This document shows, piece after piece, positions 12,854 to 25,040 of a DNA stretch of 64,000 nucleotides (positions are counted from its first letter, which is position 1; every line of letters starts with the position of its first letter). The translations under genes were made by a program, and so were the position numbers. The DNA comes from Lithospermum erythrorhizon (taxonomy: Eukaryota > Streptophyta > Magnoliopsida > Boraginales > Boraginaceae), in contig JADFUC010000517.1 of NCBI GenBank assembly GCA_019722365.1, forward strand, positions 124,001 to 188,000, given 5' to 3'. The notes beneath the pieces are model-generated. The model did no database searches and had not been told where the DNA came from. It saw only the letters and a list, made by a program, of their open reading frames with translations.

Positions 12854-15800
12854 ATGGCCAACTTAGAGGAGAAGGTGGTAGCTGTGATCATGGTTGGAGG
12901 ACCCACTAGAGGTCTGCTTACAATACTCTCTTTGTTTTCATGTGTCCAATTTATAAAATTTGAGCTTCGAGAGTATTTTTATATATGTTGTATAATATGA
13001 TGTTCGGAAAAATATGTTAAATACTAATTTTAAATATGGTGCGCAGCAATGAGTTTGGTACTGGGGTATATTATCGAAAGTTATGTGTCAATTAAGATTC
13101 TGAAGTTTGTTAATTATTGTTGTAGATCAAACTGGATAATCTTTTTGAAATGGTGTGTTTTTTCCTATCTAAATTGCCATAATTATTTTTATTTGACGAT
13201 TTAGGTACTAGATTTCGACCCCTTTCTTCAACCACTGACCCTGTTACTGGCTGGTCAGCCTATGGTTCAGCATCATATTTCTGCTTGTAAAAGGGTATTT
13301 TTTCTGACTAATTCTTAATTTGTTAATTTAATTTACTTGTAAAGAATTGGAATTTGACAAAAAAGATACCCAAATTACAGAATGAATTCAAGACTCCACT
13401 TTTATTTGGATATTTGTACTGAACTGATAAAGAAAGAGGAAGATTTGAGCTGCCAATATTATGATTTACTAATAGAAGGTTGCTTATGTTATGTAGATAC
13501 CAAACTTGTCCCAAATTTTTCTCATCGGATTTTATGAAGAGCGTGAATTTGCCTTATATGTGTCAGCAATCTCTAATGAGCTTAAAGTCCCTGTCAGGTG
13601 ATATATCAGGCTGTGATTTCGACTTTATTTTGTCAATTTCTTTTCACTAATAATCTTTAATTTGACTTGATGTGGATGATACAATGGTGTTATAGGTACT
13701 TAAAGGAAGATAAACCGCATGGTTCAGCTGGTGGTCTCTATTACTTCAGAGATCTAATCATGGAGGACTACCCAGTATGTCTACTTAGATTCTATTTCAA
13801 CTTTCTGAGGCCAATCTTTGTGATGTTATGTTTTGAGCTCCTTTTGACTGTTTTCAACGAGCCAATGGCCTCAATGAAACTGTCAATGCTGTGTTCTAAA
13901 AGGCGTTTTGGATATCATAGAAGTTGCTGGCTGCAGAATGTGTTTTTTCTTACTTATTTTCATAGCTAATGGGAACCTCTATGCATGTTTTTATGCAGTC
14001 ACATATCTTTTTGCTCAATTTTGATGTTTGCTGTAATTTTCCACTCGTAGACATGCTTGGTAAGATTTCCACATCCATCAGCAGCTCCATGCCCTAATAT
14101 TAGTTCTTACTACATTTAATTGGATATAACTTCAGAAATCCAGGGAATTTTCAATGGCCTAACGTCCAACAGGGTCGTTATATCAAATCTTGGTTAACTG
14201 AGCTACCTTATCTTATTCTTTCCAGAGGCTCATAAAAGTTATGGTGGAATGGGAACATTGCTAGTTATCAAGGTATTATTCCTTGCATTATATAGCTGGT
14301 GCCAACTATCTAGGTTCTAGTTCTAAGACATAATCATAAACTAATCTCACAAGTATGTCTATTATTACAGGTTTCTGCTGAATCAGCAAACAAGTTTGGC
14401 GAATTGGTGGCTGATCCAACAACTAAAGAACTCTTGCATTACACCGAGAAACCTGAAACTTTTGTATGTAAAATATTCTAAAGATAAATATTATTGTTAG
14501 TTTATCATCGTCTCTTCTTTGTTGGTTGTGATTCCTCACAAATTATTGAATGTTGCAGGTGAGTGATCTAGCCATTGGTATCTATAATCTTCACACGAAG
14601 TACCAAGTGTAATCAGGATGTTGTACTTGCAGAAGATGAAATAGCCCTTATCTTCGAACTAATCCTGCCCATGAATTATATTATGTTTATGTATGACGTA
14701 TGTCTTGGTGTTTTTGCTTTTCATACTGTAGTCTTCCTAATTATTCTCTGATTGTTATTGATATTGTTTCTTCTCAATGATAAGAGGAGGAGATGCTTTA
14801 GGACCACTTGTGATAGTTTATATTGCACAATCCATGTCACTAATGTGACGTTAATGCATGAATTACTTTCTGGTCATTCCCATTTTACACATCCATATTA
14901 GTATTTTAAATTTACACTTGTTGCAGTGAATTTGCGGCGTGTTTCCAGTTTTGAAGCCCTCCAGCTGGCAACAAGGTCCGAGTTCCTGGTGACATTTCTT
15001 TTTTTTATCATGATTGTGAATATTGGTATAACAAGGAATAAATAGGAAATGAAATGACAGAGAAGGGAGGAGATATTTCTAGGCAGTGAACCTTATAACA
15101 TGTGTTCAGCTACGAGTGAGCTATTTTATTCATTATTTTTTCGAGCTTTAAAAATTGTGTACTTATTTGAAAATTACATTATATTTTGAGCTTCCAACTA
15201 AGTTTACACTCTGTATTAGAATAGTGCACATCAACTTTTAAGAGTTGCTTCTAGTTTTGCTATTTAGCAATTATGTACTTAGCATTTTATTTAAAATATA
15301 TTTTTAATTCCCTTTGCATCCGAAGTTGTTTTCCTGACATGGAGCAAAAGAGGAGTAATTGTTTCTTTATTCAATAACTATATTGTCCCTCCCCTACTTA
15401 CCTACCAATTTTTTTCCTCACTCTATTTATTGTATATTATTTTTTCAATAGGTCCGTTCCTACAGATTTTGTCAGGTTGGATCAAGATATTCTGTCACCT
15501 CTTGCTGGAAAGAAACAGCTATATACTTTTGAGTCTGTCGACTTCTGGGAACAAATCAAGACTCCAGGGTAAGTTAAACAAGTTCTGCTATTTCCTCTTA
15601 TACAACCCAGTATATGGGTTTATATGTATTTAGTGCAGCTACTTGTATTGCAGAATGTCCTTAAAATGTTCTGCCTTGTATCTGGCTCAATTCCGATTGG
15701 TATCCCCTCATCTGTTGGCTTCTGAGGATGGAAGTAAGAAGCCCACCATTGTTGGTGATGTTTATATTCATCCATCAGCTAAACTGCATCCAACTGCAAA

Positions 15801-17038
15801 GGTAGATTCCATTTCTTTTTTCTTGATAGGTTGCAGGAACTAGTAACATTTTTTGATGGTATTATTGTCTGCTGACTTTTTTTCACATAAAAACATTATA
15901 TAGCTGTTGTACTTCTCATAGTCAAATTTATCACTCAGTTAAAGTACTATGGTAATGTTGTTTAAACCAAAGTTGTATAAAAACATTCACCTTGGCTTCT
16001 AACAAGTTGCTTATAAGTGGTATCTTGCAAAAATAAAAATAGAAAAGTTTTGGAGATTTTTAAGTAAAACAATCTATGAAAAAGGTTTGAAACACCTTGA
16101 CCAAACACTCATTCTGTTGGCATCTGTTTCTTCCAAATTTGCTAATTACTCCATCATCAGATTGGACCTAATGTCTCAATCTCTGCAAATGTCCGTATAG
16201 CTGCTGGTGTGAGGCTTACAAGATGTATTGTCCTAGATGATGTAGAAATTATGGTATGTCTTCTACTTTAGCTGAGAGCTCATGCAGAAAAATGTTGCTT
16301 TGGATAAAGCATTGTTCCTTATGCTGACAGGAAAATGCAGTTGTTATGCATGCAATAGTTGGATGGAAGTCATCTATCGGGAGATGGTCTCGCGTACAGG
16401 TTAGTTCCTCCCTCACTTCTTTCGTGTGCATTCATTTGTATGGTGCTTTATACTAGTATGTACATCTAAAATCTTAATAGTATGACAATCGTTTGTATGG
16501 TGCTTTATACTAGTATGTACATCTAAAATCTTAATAGTATGACAATCGTTTCCGCTATTCAGGGTGCTTGAGATTTGCTGATTTTATTAATCCTCCAATA
16601 CAAATGAACAGAAGAAATGTCCTTTTGCCTAATATTGATTTTAATCATTTCAATGTACAATTCAAATTACTTATACCTCAATCCGTTAGGGAACCATCTA
16701 TCAAACAAGCATGAAGGATCCTCTAAAAGTACACTTCCCGTTATTGTTTCGTATCTCATTCTTGTTCCTCTATGAATGTCATTTGTGCAGGCTGTAGGAG
16801 ACTACAATGCAAAACTCGGAATTACCATTTTAGGTATAATCTTGTTTTGTGAATCAACTGCTTGTGAGAATATGTCTTGGGATATGTATGATGGTAACTT
16901 GATTACTACTACGTATTAAATTTCATGTATGATACAGGAGAGGCGGTGACAGTCGAAGACGAGGTGGTGGTGACTAATAGCATTGTTCTCCCTAACAAGA
17001 CACTTAATGTTAGTGTGCAGGAAGAGATCATCTTATGA
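12854..17038 (+). pseudogene. GDP-mannose pyrophosphorylase-like (GMPPA/KONJAC family), frame-broken
   Basis: Fifteen exons can be read: 12854-12911, 13205-13294, 13497-13597, 13696-13774, 13999-14059, 14226-14272, 14371-14463, from 14559, 14937-14975, 15452-15568, 15654-15801, 16161-16253, 16331-16399, 16791-16833 and 16938-17038. They encode the N-terminal nucleotidyl-transferase part (MVGGPTRG, FLIGFYEEREF, KPHGSAGGLYYF, GGMGTLLVIK, TEKPETF) and the C-terminal left-handed beta-helix (VYIHPSAKLHPTA, IGWKSSIGRWSRVQ-like, EEIIL stop). Plant members (KONJAC1/2) boost GDP-mannose synthesis by CYT1/VTC1 and support glucomannan. Two exons are broken. Exon 2 is a net 8 nt shorter than the family needs between RFRPLS and LAGQPMV. 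The exon at 14559 loses the frame after VSDL, with small indels through the loop that precedes NLRRVSS. All other exons are open and splice in phase. It is either a recent pseudogene or an assembly with indel errors. Confidence 0.8.
16438..16551. repeat. Exact 57-bp tandem duplication in an intron
   Basis: Two copies of a 57-base unit beginning GTATGGTGCTTTATACTAGT stand back to back with no mismatch that I can see. They lie in the intron between exons ending at 16399 and starting at 16791 of the GMPP-like gene. Perfect identity implies a recent duplication or an assembly stutter. Confidence 0.9.
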
Positions 17039-18359
17039 GATCTTGGAGCTGAGATTGTTTATTTACCTTTTTTTGCCTTCATTTAACTTTTTATGTTTGC
17101 AAAATTTTTGTATTCTCCTCAGTGCCCCTTTAAGCCATACTTGTAATTTTAATTTTGGTTTGTCTCAACAAGTTATTGTTTTGTACTTGTAGATTCTAAT
17201 CTGTAATGAGATGCTCATATAATGTTTTCTTTGTTTTTTGTCTTTGGTTGACCAGCTAGTTCTTAAAAAGGTCACCAAATCGCTAAAAATTAACTTTTCT
17301 TAGTCAAACATTTGACATTCAATCTTAAATTTTCTACACAATTCTCTACAATTTTCATATTCAAATATTTTTGAAAAGGTAGCCTATGAATTCTTCACTA
17401 TGAAATGGAATGAGACTATTATAAAATAGTTAATTGGTTTAATAACAAAATTTTGTCAATAATAGAGTTTGTTCAAAATAATTGTCTACTAATGTATTCA
17501 AAGAATTTCCGAAGATGCAACAATACGTATTGGCATGTCTTGGAAAATGAAGTTGGAACACAGAAAAGCATGTGATTGGAAAATTATGTTTAAATTACTT
17601 TTTACTCGTATTTGATATAATGTGGGTTACAATTTCTATTTCTCATTTGATTCTCCTTTACAATTTAGTTCATTCTTGAATGGTTAAAGTTGAAAGTTAA
17701 CATTGGATAGGATGGAATGTCCATTGCTTGAATCCAGCTTGAACATGTGTAAGCTCTATCGGTCCGTTTGAATTAGTATTAAATTAGGTGAATCTAATTG
17801 AACTTTTAAATTTATCCTGTTTGGGGTTTTATTTTGTGTAGTCATCTAGGTTAATCTCGAATAAATTATTCATTTAATTCTAAAATTAATAGTTTCGTGC
17901 TTAATAAAATTTTGGTAATGTAGAGAGTTAATGAATCTTTTTGTTATATTTCGGCTATCTTACACTTAGCAAATAAACGATGTCAAGAATATTTTAGGCA
18001 TTCTACAGATTTATCTTTATTGGCAAGCTTAGATTAATTTTAAGTTTGTCTGCTTTAGATTCGCTTGGAGATCCAAAGCATTACCATATAATTCAAATGC
18101 AACTTAGATGATAAGTTTGATGCTCCTAATGAATGAAGTTATGAATGGTAAACTTGACTTTCTAAATACGGCTTTGACTTTTAAACTTATTAATTCGAAT
18201 ATATCACGGATTTGAAAGCTTGTAGATTCGAATGCAAATTCGACTTGTAAAGTTATTGGTTAAAATGAATCTTGGCTTTATAAAATTGGTAATTAGAATG
18301 TAAGAGATGGGTGATGTAAATATGGGAGCCTCATCGTTAATTCTTCAATATCACTTAAA
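17039..18359. other. GMPP-like 3' flank and SEC13 upstream region
   Basis: The first 200 bases are T-rich, as expected of a plant 3' UTR. The rest is AT-rich with no frame or repeat I can name. It should contain the SEC13 promoter, but no clear TATA box stands out. Confidence 0.4.
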
Positions 18360-19255
18360 TTCGACTCAGATTCATACTAATACGCATTCCTCTCTGTTAA
18401 CACCCTCACCCCCCCAAAAAAATTAAAACCGAAATCGCCTTCGTTACAGGTATAATCTTCGATCTCTCTAAAAAATCCAATATTTTTTTTTTCGTTTACG
18501 ATCTAGGAAAATTCATTGAGATCTGTCGGATCCATATCAATACGCAAAATCAATACTATAATGTTTTTATCAATTCATTTTTTTAGCGTATTTTAGTGTT
18601 TCTTGCTTTTAATTGAAATAGAGAAATTGATTTTGTTGTAATTATGTATTTTTTTTGTGCTAATGTGAGTATAATTTGCGTGTAATTGGTCTTGATATGC
18701 TGTACGTATTTGCCTTTGTAAAAACTCCCACATTGAAAGATCGTGAAATTACATTGAGTTACGAGGTCCTCATTCACTCGTACTATTATCATCGATTGGT
18801 TTTAGGATGAAACCGAGCATAGTTCATTATGTTTATTCAATTTAATTTGTTTGACTAACTGGATGCTAAAAATTATTCCCTCCATTTCAAAACATTGTCC
18901 ACTTTTGATTTTTTGATTTTTTCACTTTTCATAATTGAATTTTGACCGTAGATATTTTTATTTGTGTTTTATAATATTTTAAGAAAAACATATCAATAAA
19001 AAATAAAAATTAAATTCTTTCCATTGATATATTTTTCATCAAGTATTATAAAACACAAAAATAATATCTACTGTCAAAGTTCAACTATCGAAAATTGAAA
19101 AGTCAAAAGTGAACAATCTTTGTGGGATGGAGGGAGTAGTTGTTTAATCATGGCTGTTGGTGAATAGATAATAATCTTCATTCCACTTCTTTGAATTTGT
19201 AATTAGTGACAAACAACAGCAAGCTAGACAGAATTGACAGCCCCAATTAGGAATT
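18360..19255 (+). promoter_or_regulatory. SEC13 5' leader with one large intron
   Basis: A CT/AC-rich leader near 18380-18449 ends at a donor (TTACAG|GTATAA, GT at 18450). The acceptor ACAACAG ends at 19219, followed by 36 bases of leader before the ATG at 19256. This gives a leader intron of about 770 bases. The start of transcription is inferred only roughly. A MITE fills about a third of the intron. Confidence 0.55.
18876..19137. mobile_element. Stowaway-like MITE, full-length hairpin
   Basis: The element opens with TTCCCTCCATTTCAAAACAT and closes with GGGATGGAGGGAG, and a TA stands on both sides (18874-18875 and 19138-19139), the target-site duplication of the Tc1/mariner-Stowaway group. 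The inverted repeat is not limited to the ends. Nearly the whole left half (to about 19000) pairs with the right half, including TTTTGACCGTAGATATT against AATATCTACTGTCAAAGTT. No coding capacity. It sits in the SEC13 leader intron. Confidence 0.88.
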
Positions 19256-20161
19256 ATGCCAGCACAGAAGATTGAAACGGGTCACAATGAGGCAGTTCAT
19301 GATGTATCCATGGATTATTATGGAAAGCGCATAGCAAGTGCATCCTCTGATGCCACTATAAAGATTGTTGGAGTGAGCAACAACTCTTCCCAGCCCCTCG
19401 CTACCTTAAGTGGTCACCAAGGTCCTGTTTGGCAGGTTGTTTGGGCACACCCTAAATTTGGCTCAATTCTTGCTTCGTGTTCCTATGATGGGAAAGTCAT
19501 CATCTGGAAAGAAGGAAACCAGAATGAATTTACTCAAGCTCATGTTTTCAGTGACCACAAGTCATCCGTTAATTCAATTGCGTTTGCACCTCATGAACTT
19601 GGTCTTTGCTTGGCATGTGGATCCTCTGATGGGAATATTTCAGTCTTCACTTCCAAATCAGATGGTAGTTGGGAAACAACAAAAATAGATCAAGCCCACC
19701 CTGTTGGAGTGACTGCAGTTACATGGGCTCCCTCTACAGTTCCTGGTGCCTTGGTCGGTTCAGGTTTGCTTGATCCTGTCCAGAAGCTCGCATCTGGTGG
19801 TTGTGATAATACCGTCAAGGTGTGGAAGCTGTATGATGGTGTGTGGAAGTTGGATTGCTCCCCTGCTCTTCATATGCATAGTGATTTGGTGAGAGATGTT
19901 GCTTGGGCTCCCAACTTGGGACTTCCAAAGTCCATGATTGCAAGTGCTTCTGAGGATGGTACTGTTGTCATATGGACTGTGCCAAAAGAAGGCGAGCAGT
20001 GGGCAGGCAAAGTTTTGAAGGACTTCAAGACTCCTGTCTGGAGAGTCTCGTGGTCTCTTACTGGAAACTTGTTGGCTGTCGCTGCTGGAGATAATAACAA
20101 TGTAACCTTATGGAAAGAAGCAGCTGATGGGGAATGGCAACAGGTTACTACAGTTGACTAA
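19256..20161 (+). CDS. SEC13: SEC13 protein, WD40 COPII/nuclear-pore subunit
   Basis: An uninterrupted 301-residue frame of the usual SEC13 length (about 300 aa). It starts MPAQKIETGHNEAVHDVSMD and holds six WD repeats, with typical closing strands such as KVIIWK, NTVKVWK, GTVVIWT and NVTLWKE and GH/DH dipeptides opening the blades (LSGHQGPVWQVVW, FSDHKSSVNSIAF). Like other SEC13 proteins it has six blades, the seventh being supplied by SEC31 in the COPII outer coat or by a Nup145C/NUP96-type partner in the nuclear pore Y-complex. The CDS has no intron; the only intron seen is in the 5' leader. No lesions. The neighbours are unrelated, and codon use looks ordinary for a dicot. Which paralogue (A or B) cannot be told. 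Confidence 0.97.
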   Translation: MPAQKIETGHNEAVHDVSMDYYGKRIASASSDATIKIVGVSNNSSQPLATLSGHQGPVWQVVWAHPKFGSILASCSYDGKVIIWKEGNQNEFTQAHVFSDHKSSVNSIAFAPHELGLCLACGSSDGNISVFTSKSDGSWETTKIDQAHPVGVTAVTWAPSTVPGALVGSGLLDPVQKLASGGCDNTVKVWKLYDGVWKLDCSPALHMHSDLVRDVAWAPNLGLPKSMIASASEDGTVVIWTVPKEGEQWAGKVLKDFKTPVWRVSWSLTGNLLAVAAGDNNNVTLWKEAADGEWQQVTTVD

Positions 20162-21279
20162 TGGAGTTGGCCTATAGTGCCACACTTGGAATTTACAGAA
20201 ATTTGCACCTTGACTTAGCGGGGTCGTAATTATCTCATGCATTTTGATCCCTCCCCCATGATTCTATAATTGTTAATGACTAGTATCTTGCTCACTGAAT
20301 TAAACATGGTTTTCAATATTTTATTGTTCTAGAAGTTCCTACCTCTCTATCTATGTTTTTGATTTTTTGAAAGCCCATGATGTTTTCTCTACATTCGTGT
20401 GATTATTTCGAGTCTAGCAAAGTAAAAATTTGGTGGAAATTGATCTTGTCGAATTTCCTACCTCTCTATCGTGTGATTATTTTGATCCCTTTTTGTTTAT
20501 TTCAAACGTCTCTTAAATGCATCGAATCATTATTTATCTTGAGCTATTCTTCATTATGCCATTGCTTCATGATAGTATTCAGTTTCATACCTTTACACCT
20601 GAATCTTGAGTTTTCAAATGGCATTTCAAGAGCGCCTAAACCAATAAAGTGGCGGTGTCTTCACCCAACCTCCAAAAGATACGTGAAAGACATCCATGGT
20701 GGAGTCGATACCACATAGCCGAGCCACCAGAAACAAAGGCGAAAATCGGACGAGCATTGTTGTTTGCTTACTTCTGATGATTCAAAACTATGTGCCAGGC
20801 TTCATCATATTTTCTGACTTGCTTGCTAAAGCGATCAAATTTGTCATTACGAGGGAAGATATTGATGAATACATTTTCTCTCTTCCAATACGAATAAGTT
20901 ACTCTGGCATGTACTTTTAAGGCCTACATAGGAGTATTGAATATATATATTTTAATGGTGTGTGAAGGGATCACAATGGCAATATTTCAGAATTAATGCA
21001 CACAAGTCGCTCGTTTTAAAAATGCCCAAATTTCAGCCAAAAAATCTAGAGAATATTAAAATGCATGTCAAGTAGCTTAATTTCTTTTTGTTTCTTGGCT
21101 CAGTTGTGGACTTGTGATTTAGGGATGCTAGGATTCGGAAATTAATAAAGCAATAACCAAATCTAATACAAATATACAATAACAAATACACCAGAGAAAA
21201 TAAATCATGAAAGTACTCAGCAGAAATACACTGAATTATATCGAATGAGCCGTTGTCTGAAACTCATAAAAGTGTTACA
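20162..21279. other. Convergent 3' flanks of SEC13 and B12D
   Basis: This holds the SEC13 3' UTR, probably ending within the first 200-500 bases (an AATAAA lies near 20643), and the far 3' flank of the minus-strand B12D gene. Short plus-strand frames at 20377-20920 show no family resemblance and no splice logic. No repeats stand out. Confidence 0.45.
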
Positions 21280-21285
21280 TTTATT
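21280..21285 (-). terminator. Poly(A) signal AATAAA of the B12D gene
   Basis: TTTATT on the plus strand (AATAAA on the minus strand) lies about 100 bases after the B12D stop codon at 21384, a normal distance for a plant near-upstream element. This is a motif call only. Confidence 0.45.
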
Positions 21286-21383
21286 TAAATGGTGTAATAA
21301 TGTTGTAAATCATTAGTTTCAACTTCAATGATTTTGTAAGAATCAGATTATCAAGGATTCATGGCATAATAACCAACAAACAA

Positions 21384-23177
21384 TTACAATTCGGGTTTGG
21401 AGAAGAAGTTGTTGATATTTGGCATAATCTCAGAAGACTTCCCGCGAACAAATTTCCTGACAGGATTTTCGCGATACTTCTCCCCTTCTGCAAAGTTCTC
21501 CAGTATCCCAGCAGCCCTGTTTTCCTTAGTCACCCTGCATTTCATTATAACATATACAAAGTTCAATTTACAAAGAAAATGATAATTGTGTGAAAGTTAG
21601 TATGCAAATATGCCTGATTCTTTCATGACACAAGTTAGTATGCAAATATAGAACATTGATATGCGAAGACAAATATCAAATCATCAATTTGTAAGGTCAA
21701 TATAACTTTGAATCAAAAATGAAAAAAGGCCAATATCGAATTCGAGGTACATTTATGAACTAACAGTACTCGAATGACATAATTGATATACATATATATA
21801 GATATCATACATGAACCCAGGGCAGAAAAATAGAGGTCAACAGAAGCAATGTATGTCTAGATTAATCAACTAACAGAATATGAGCTAAAGAAAGGGGGTT
21901 ACATGGCACATTTTTCTTAACACTAAAAGTTGCACATCTAAAGTCCGTAAGGTAAATTGAACATTCTACCAGCTCTCTCATTCTAGCTCTTGGAGTCAGT
22001 CCCCTTCTCGGTACCACGATTTTTCTAAGTTTCCACTAGAATGAAATATCGATTCGAGGTTTCGATTTTGAACATACTATTTTAAATTTAAACTAGCATA
22101 TGAAGGAAAAGATTGTGGTACTCCAACATATCATAATAACACTCACAAGTTATCAAATAATATGATGTTAAAATTAGATATCAGTTGTACCCAAAAAAAA
22201 GTTTAGCCGCATCTTAGGAGCTCGCACATGTATTGTAAGCAAGAAGTTTACATAGTTACACACCGTTGAATCATCTTATATACAAGTTATTTGATCGTAT
22301 GGTTCATATAAAACAGAGACATTTAAGGTATTTTACATTTATTTTTATTAACTAACACACATTACATGCATTGTTTGTGGGGAATGGTTACATGTTTATA
22401 CTTGAATTAAGGCGAAAGTACAATTACACCCCTTATAAACACCATGCTTATTAAATTTTGTAATCTCCTAATGGGACTCGGTAAATAGCTCAATTTATAT
22501 AAGGAAATAAAGTCATGTCGAGGAACTATTTTCCCCCTAGGATCTGAGAAATACTATCTCCATCCCTAAATGATCATTAAGTTTATTTCCTGAACGAACA
22601 TACGTTCTTAGTTGAAAGGAACAACATTAATTTGAACCAAAAGTATAATTTCAATAGTAAATTATGTAAAAATATAGTATATATTTACATATATAGTGCA
22701 CAGACAATATTATACAACATATAAAAAACAATTAAGTTCAAACTCATAAAAAAAATCAAAATTAGACGATCTTTATATAAATTCGGGGTAAAAAGTCAAC
22801 CTGACTTCAGGGTTTCCGGTGATATTACGAATCAACTGCATACCACAGATCCCAACGGCGACTCCAGTGGCCGCAAACAGAGGATAAACCTATATTACCC
22901 AATCAAACATAATTCTTTTTATCAGATCTAAAAAAAATCGCTGAAAAAAGGAAAAATAAAAAACCCATTCAAACAAAAAACAATCATATCTGAAACATAG
23001 GAAAAAACAGAAAACAAAAAGGTGAAAACCCATTTAAAAAAATCATAAGATCCGAAAAAATCGAGATTTTTTTAAGAGAAATTTGAAATATGAAACGGAA
23101 AAAAGGGGTCGAGTATTTAGGAAAACCGAATAACGAACCTCTGGCCTAAGCCATCTGTTGAAGTTTGACGAAGCCAT
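21384..23177 (-). CDS. B12D-like mitochondrial protein (3 exons, 92 aa)
   Basis: Exons 23177-23139, 22889-22801 and 21534-21384 join in phase with GT..AG borders to give 93 codons including TAA. The N-terminus MASSNFNRWLRPEVYPLFAA leads into a hydrophobic helix (about residues 15-35, PLFAATGVAVGICGMQLI), then RNITGNPEVRVTKENRAAGI, the acidic stretch FAEGEKYRENPVRKFVR and the C-terminal IMPNINNFFSKPEL. Length and motifs match plant B12D proteins (about 88-92 aa; B12D/NDUFA4-related family). These are small mitochondrial membrane proteins, first described from barley aleurone and studied in rice for growth under low oxygen. A pyrimidine-rich leader (23178-23215) precedes the ATG. Intact; tail-to-tail with SEC13. 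Its biochemical role is not settled. Confidence 0.93.
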
Positions 23178-25040
23178 TAGAGATTTAGGGAATACGGAGA
23201 AAGAGGAGATTGATTATTATGATTCGTATGTTGTTATGTGTCCCAATTTATTTGTCCGATATTTATTCAATGCTGCTTTTTTATTGGTTCAAAGATCCTA
23301 TTTTATTTGGATGCTTCTCATTGGTTGCAATTTCCATTCCGACATGTTATGGGTTGGGTGGCTCTTGTTTCCTTGTACTTTCCTACTTGCCTGCTTTCAC
23401 CTCTCAAAAAAGGCATGCTGAAGTTCGGATGGCCAGCTGAAATACTCTTGATTTTAGGGTTGATAAATGAGTCAGATTTTAATTCATCACATACGGATAC
23501 ATATATGATTCAGGACTATTATGATTAGTTTGAAATAATAAACACTGCTCATTCAACATTTGCCCCTTGGTTGGTAAATGAATCAGGGTCATAAACACAC
23601 CGAATTGATGAAAGAATGGCACTTTGGGACAAAACAAAAACTCCTATTTAAAACACTAAAAGCAATTTTAATGACTCAAAAGATACTTCCTTATATATTA
23701 GAAATGTGAGTCGAGTAGACCTAAAAAGACTCCGTGAAATGGACCCATTCGTATTTATATTTATATGTTGTATATATATTGACATGAGTTACCTACAATT
23801 GTAGACAAACTATTAAATTGATACAATGAAATGAATGCCAAGTGTTGAAAGTCGTAAGTGCATTAATTTGAGGTAAAAGTTTATGTGTGGTTGAAAATGA
23901 TGGATGGGCCAAGTAGAGGCCACAGTCAAGTTTAAGATCCAAAAAGGAGGTGTTTAAGAAAATCTAGCCAAAAAGTATAATGTTGATAGGTGCCATTATC
24001 GGCTGGCCGATTTTCTTTTATTTTTTATCCCATCCCAATTATTTCCAGCGATAATTTTTTTTTTCAATTTTCTTATACCCAAACTAATCATTTTTATATC
24101 TACAAATAGGGACTCAAGTTAAATAATTTTTTATACAAAAACAATCCACTGTTATAATTATTCTGTTATCCTTTACTAAACGCTTTGTCTTCTAGATTTT
24201 CAATATCTTTTAACTACTCAAAATATACCAATAATTACTTCACCTCTAATATCTTTATAATTATTCGGTTCACCATCCTTTTAACTATCAAAATTCCAAT
24301 AATTAATTGGTTAATCAATCTTCAAACCAAAGACGCCATCATATAACATAGATTTTCCAAATTTAAATTTCAACATGCCATCTATCATTCATATTATGTA
24401 TCAATAATTAATTAGGATTATGAGATTAAACGAGTGAGGCTATAAAATCTTCATTAAGTTTCCTTCTGCTTCCTCTCTTTGTTTAGGAACCGGGGAATTT
24501 TGGTTTGATTTGCCACTTTATATAACGAATCTGAATTTAACAAATTGAGTCCCAAGTAATACGGTTTGTCAACACTCCTAAATTTTGGAGGGAGTAATTT
24601 TTCATTGATATTAATATAACTCTCTTACCACAAAAAAATAACTAGAATTTTTTTTTAAAATAGTGGGTGGGTCTGCTACGCAATGTTGGTGAACAATACT
24701 GGTCCGCAACGCCGAAACTATATCAAAAACAACAAAACCCTCACCCATACTTCTATAGAATCTGAAATCAATGAAAAAACTCTACAATTATTATCATGGA
24801 CCAACCCTACGTACAGAGCATGCATTAGACGCCATTGTTAAACAAATCCGAGTGACCTCATTTTTGCTGTTGTTAATTGTCGATGGAAGTGTACAAGAGG
24901 ATGATGCGATGAGTGGCAAAATACTGGGCTCCTACAGAATGGCAAAAAAATAAATACTGCAATATTTCTTAGGGAGGGAAACTAGTGCAATATAAACAAT
25001 CAGAGCTGTACCTTCATGATCACAACGACGATCAACACTA
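23178..25040. other. B12D upstream region and SIN3 3' flank
   Basis: The first 40 bases are the CT-rich B12D leader on the minus strand. The plus-strand frames at 23158-23528 run antisense over it and are discounted. 24000-24600 is very AT-rich. ATTTTGGAGGGAGTA near 24582-24596 resembles one Stowaway terminus without a clear mate. No gene is seen. Confidence 0.4.

Noticed and set aside
23158..23528. Plus-strand hydrophobic frames that look like membrane proteins
   Set aside because: They begin antisense to the first exon and leader of B12D; the hydrophobicity comes from T-rich sequence.
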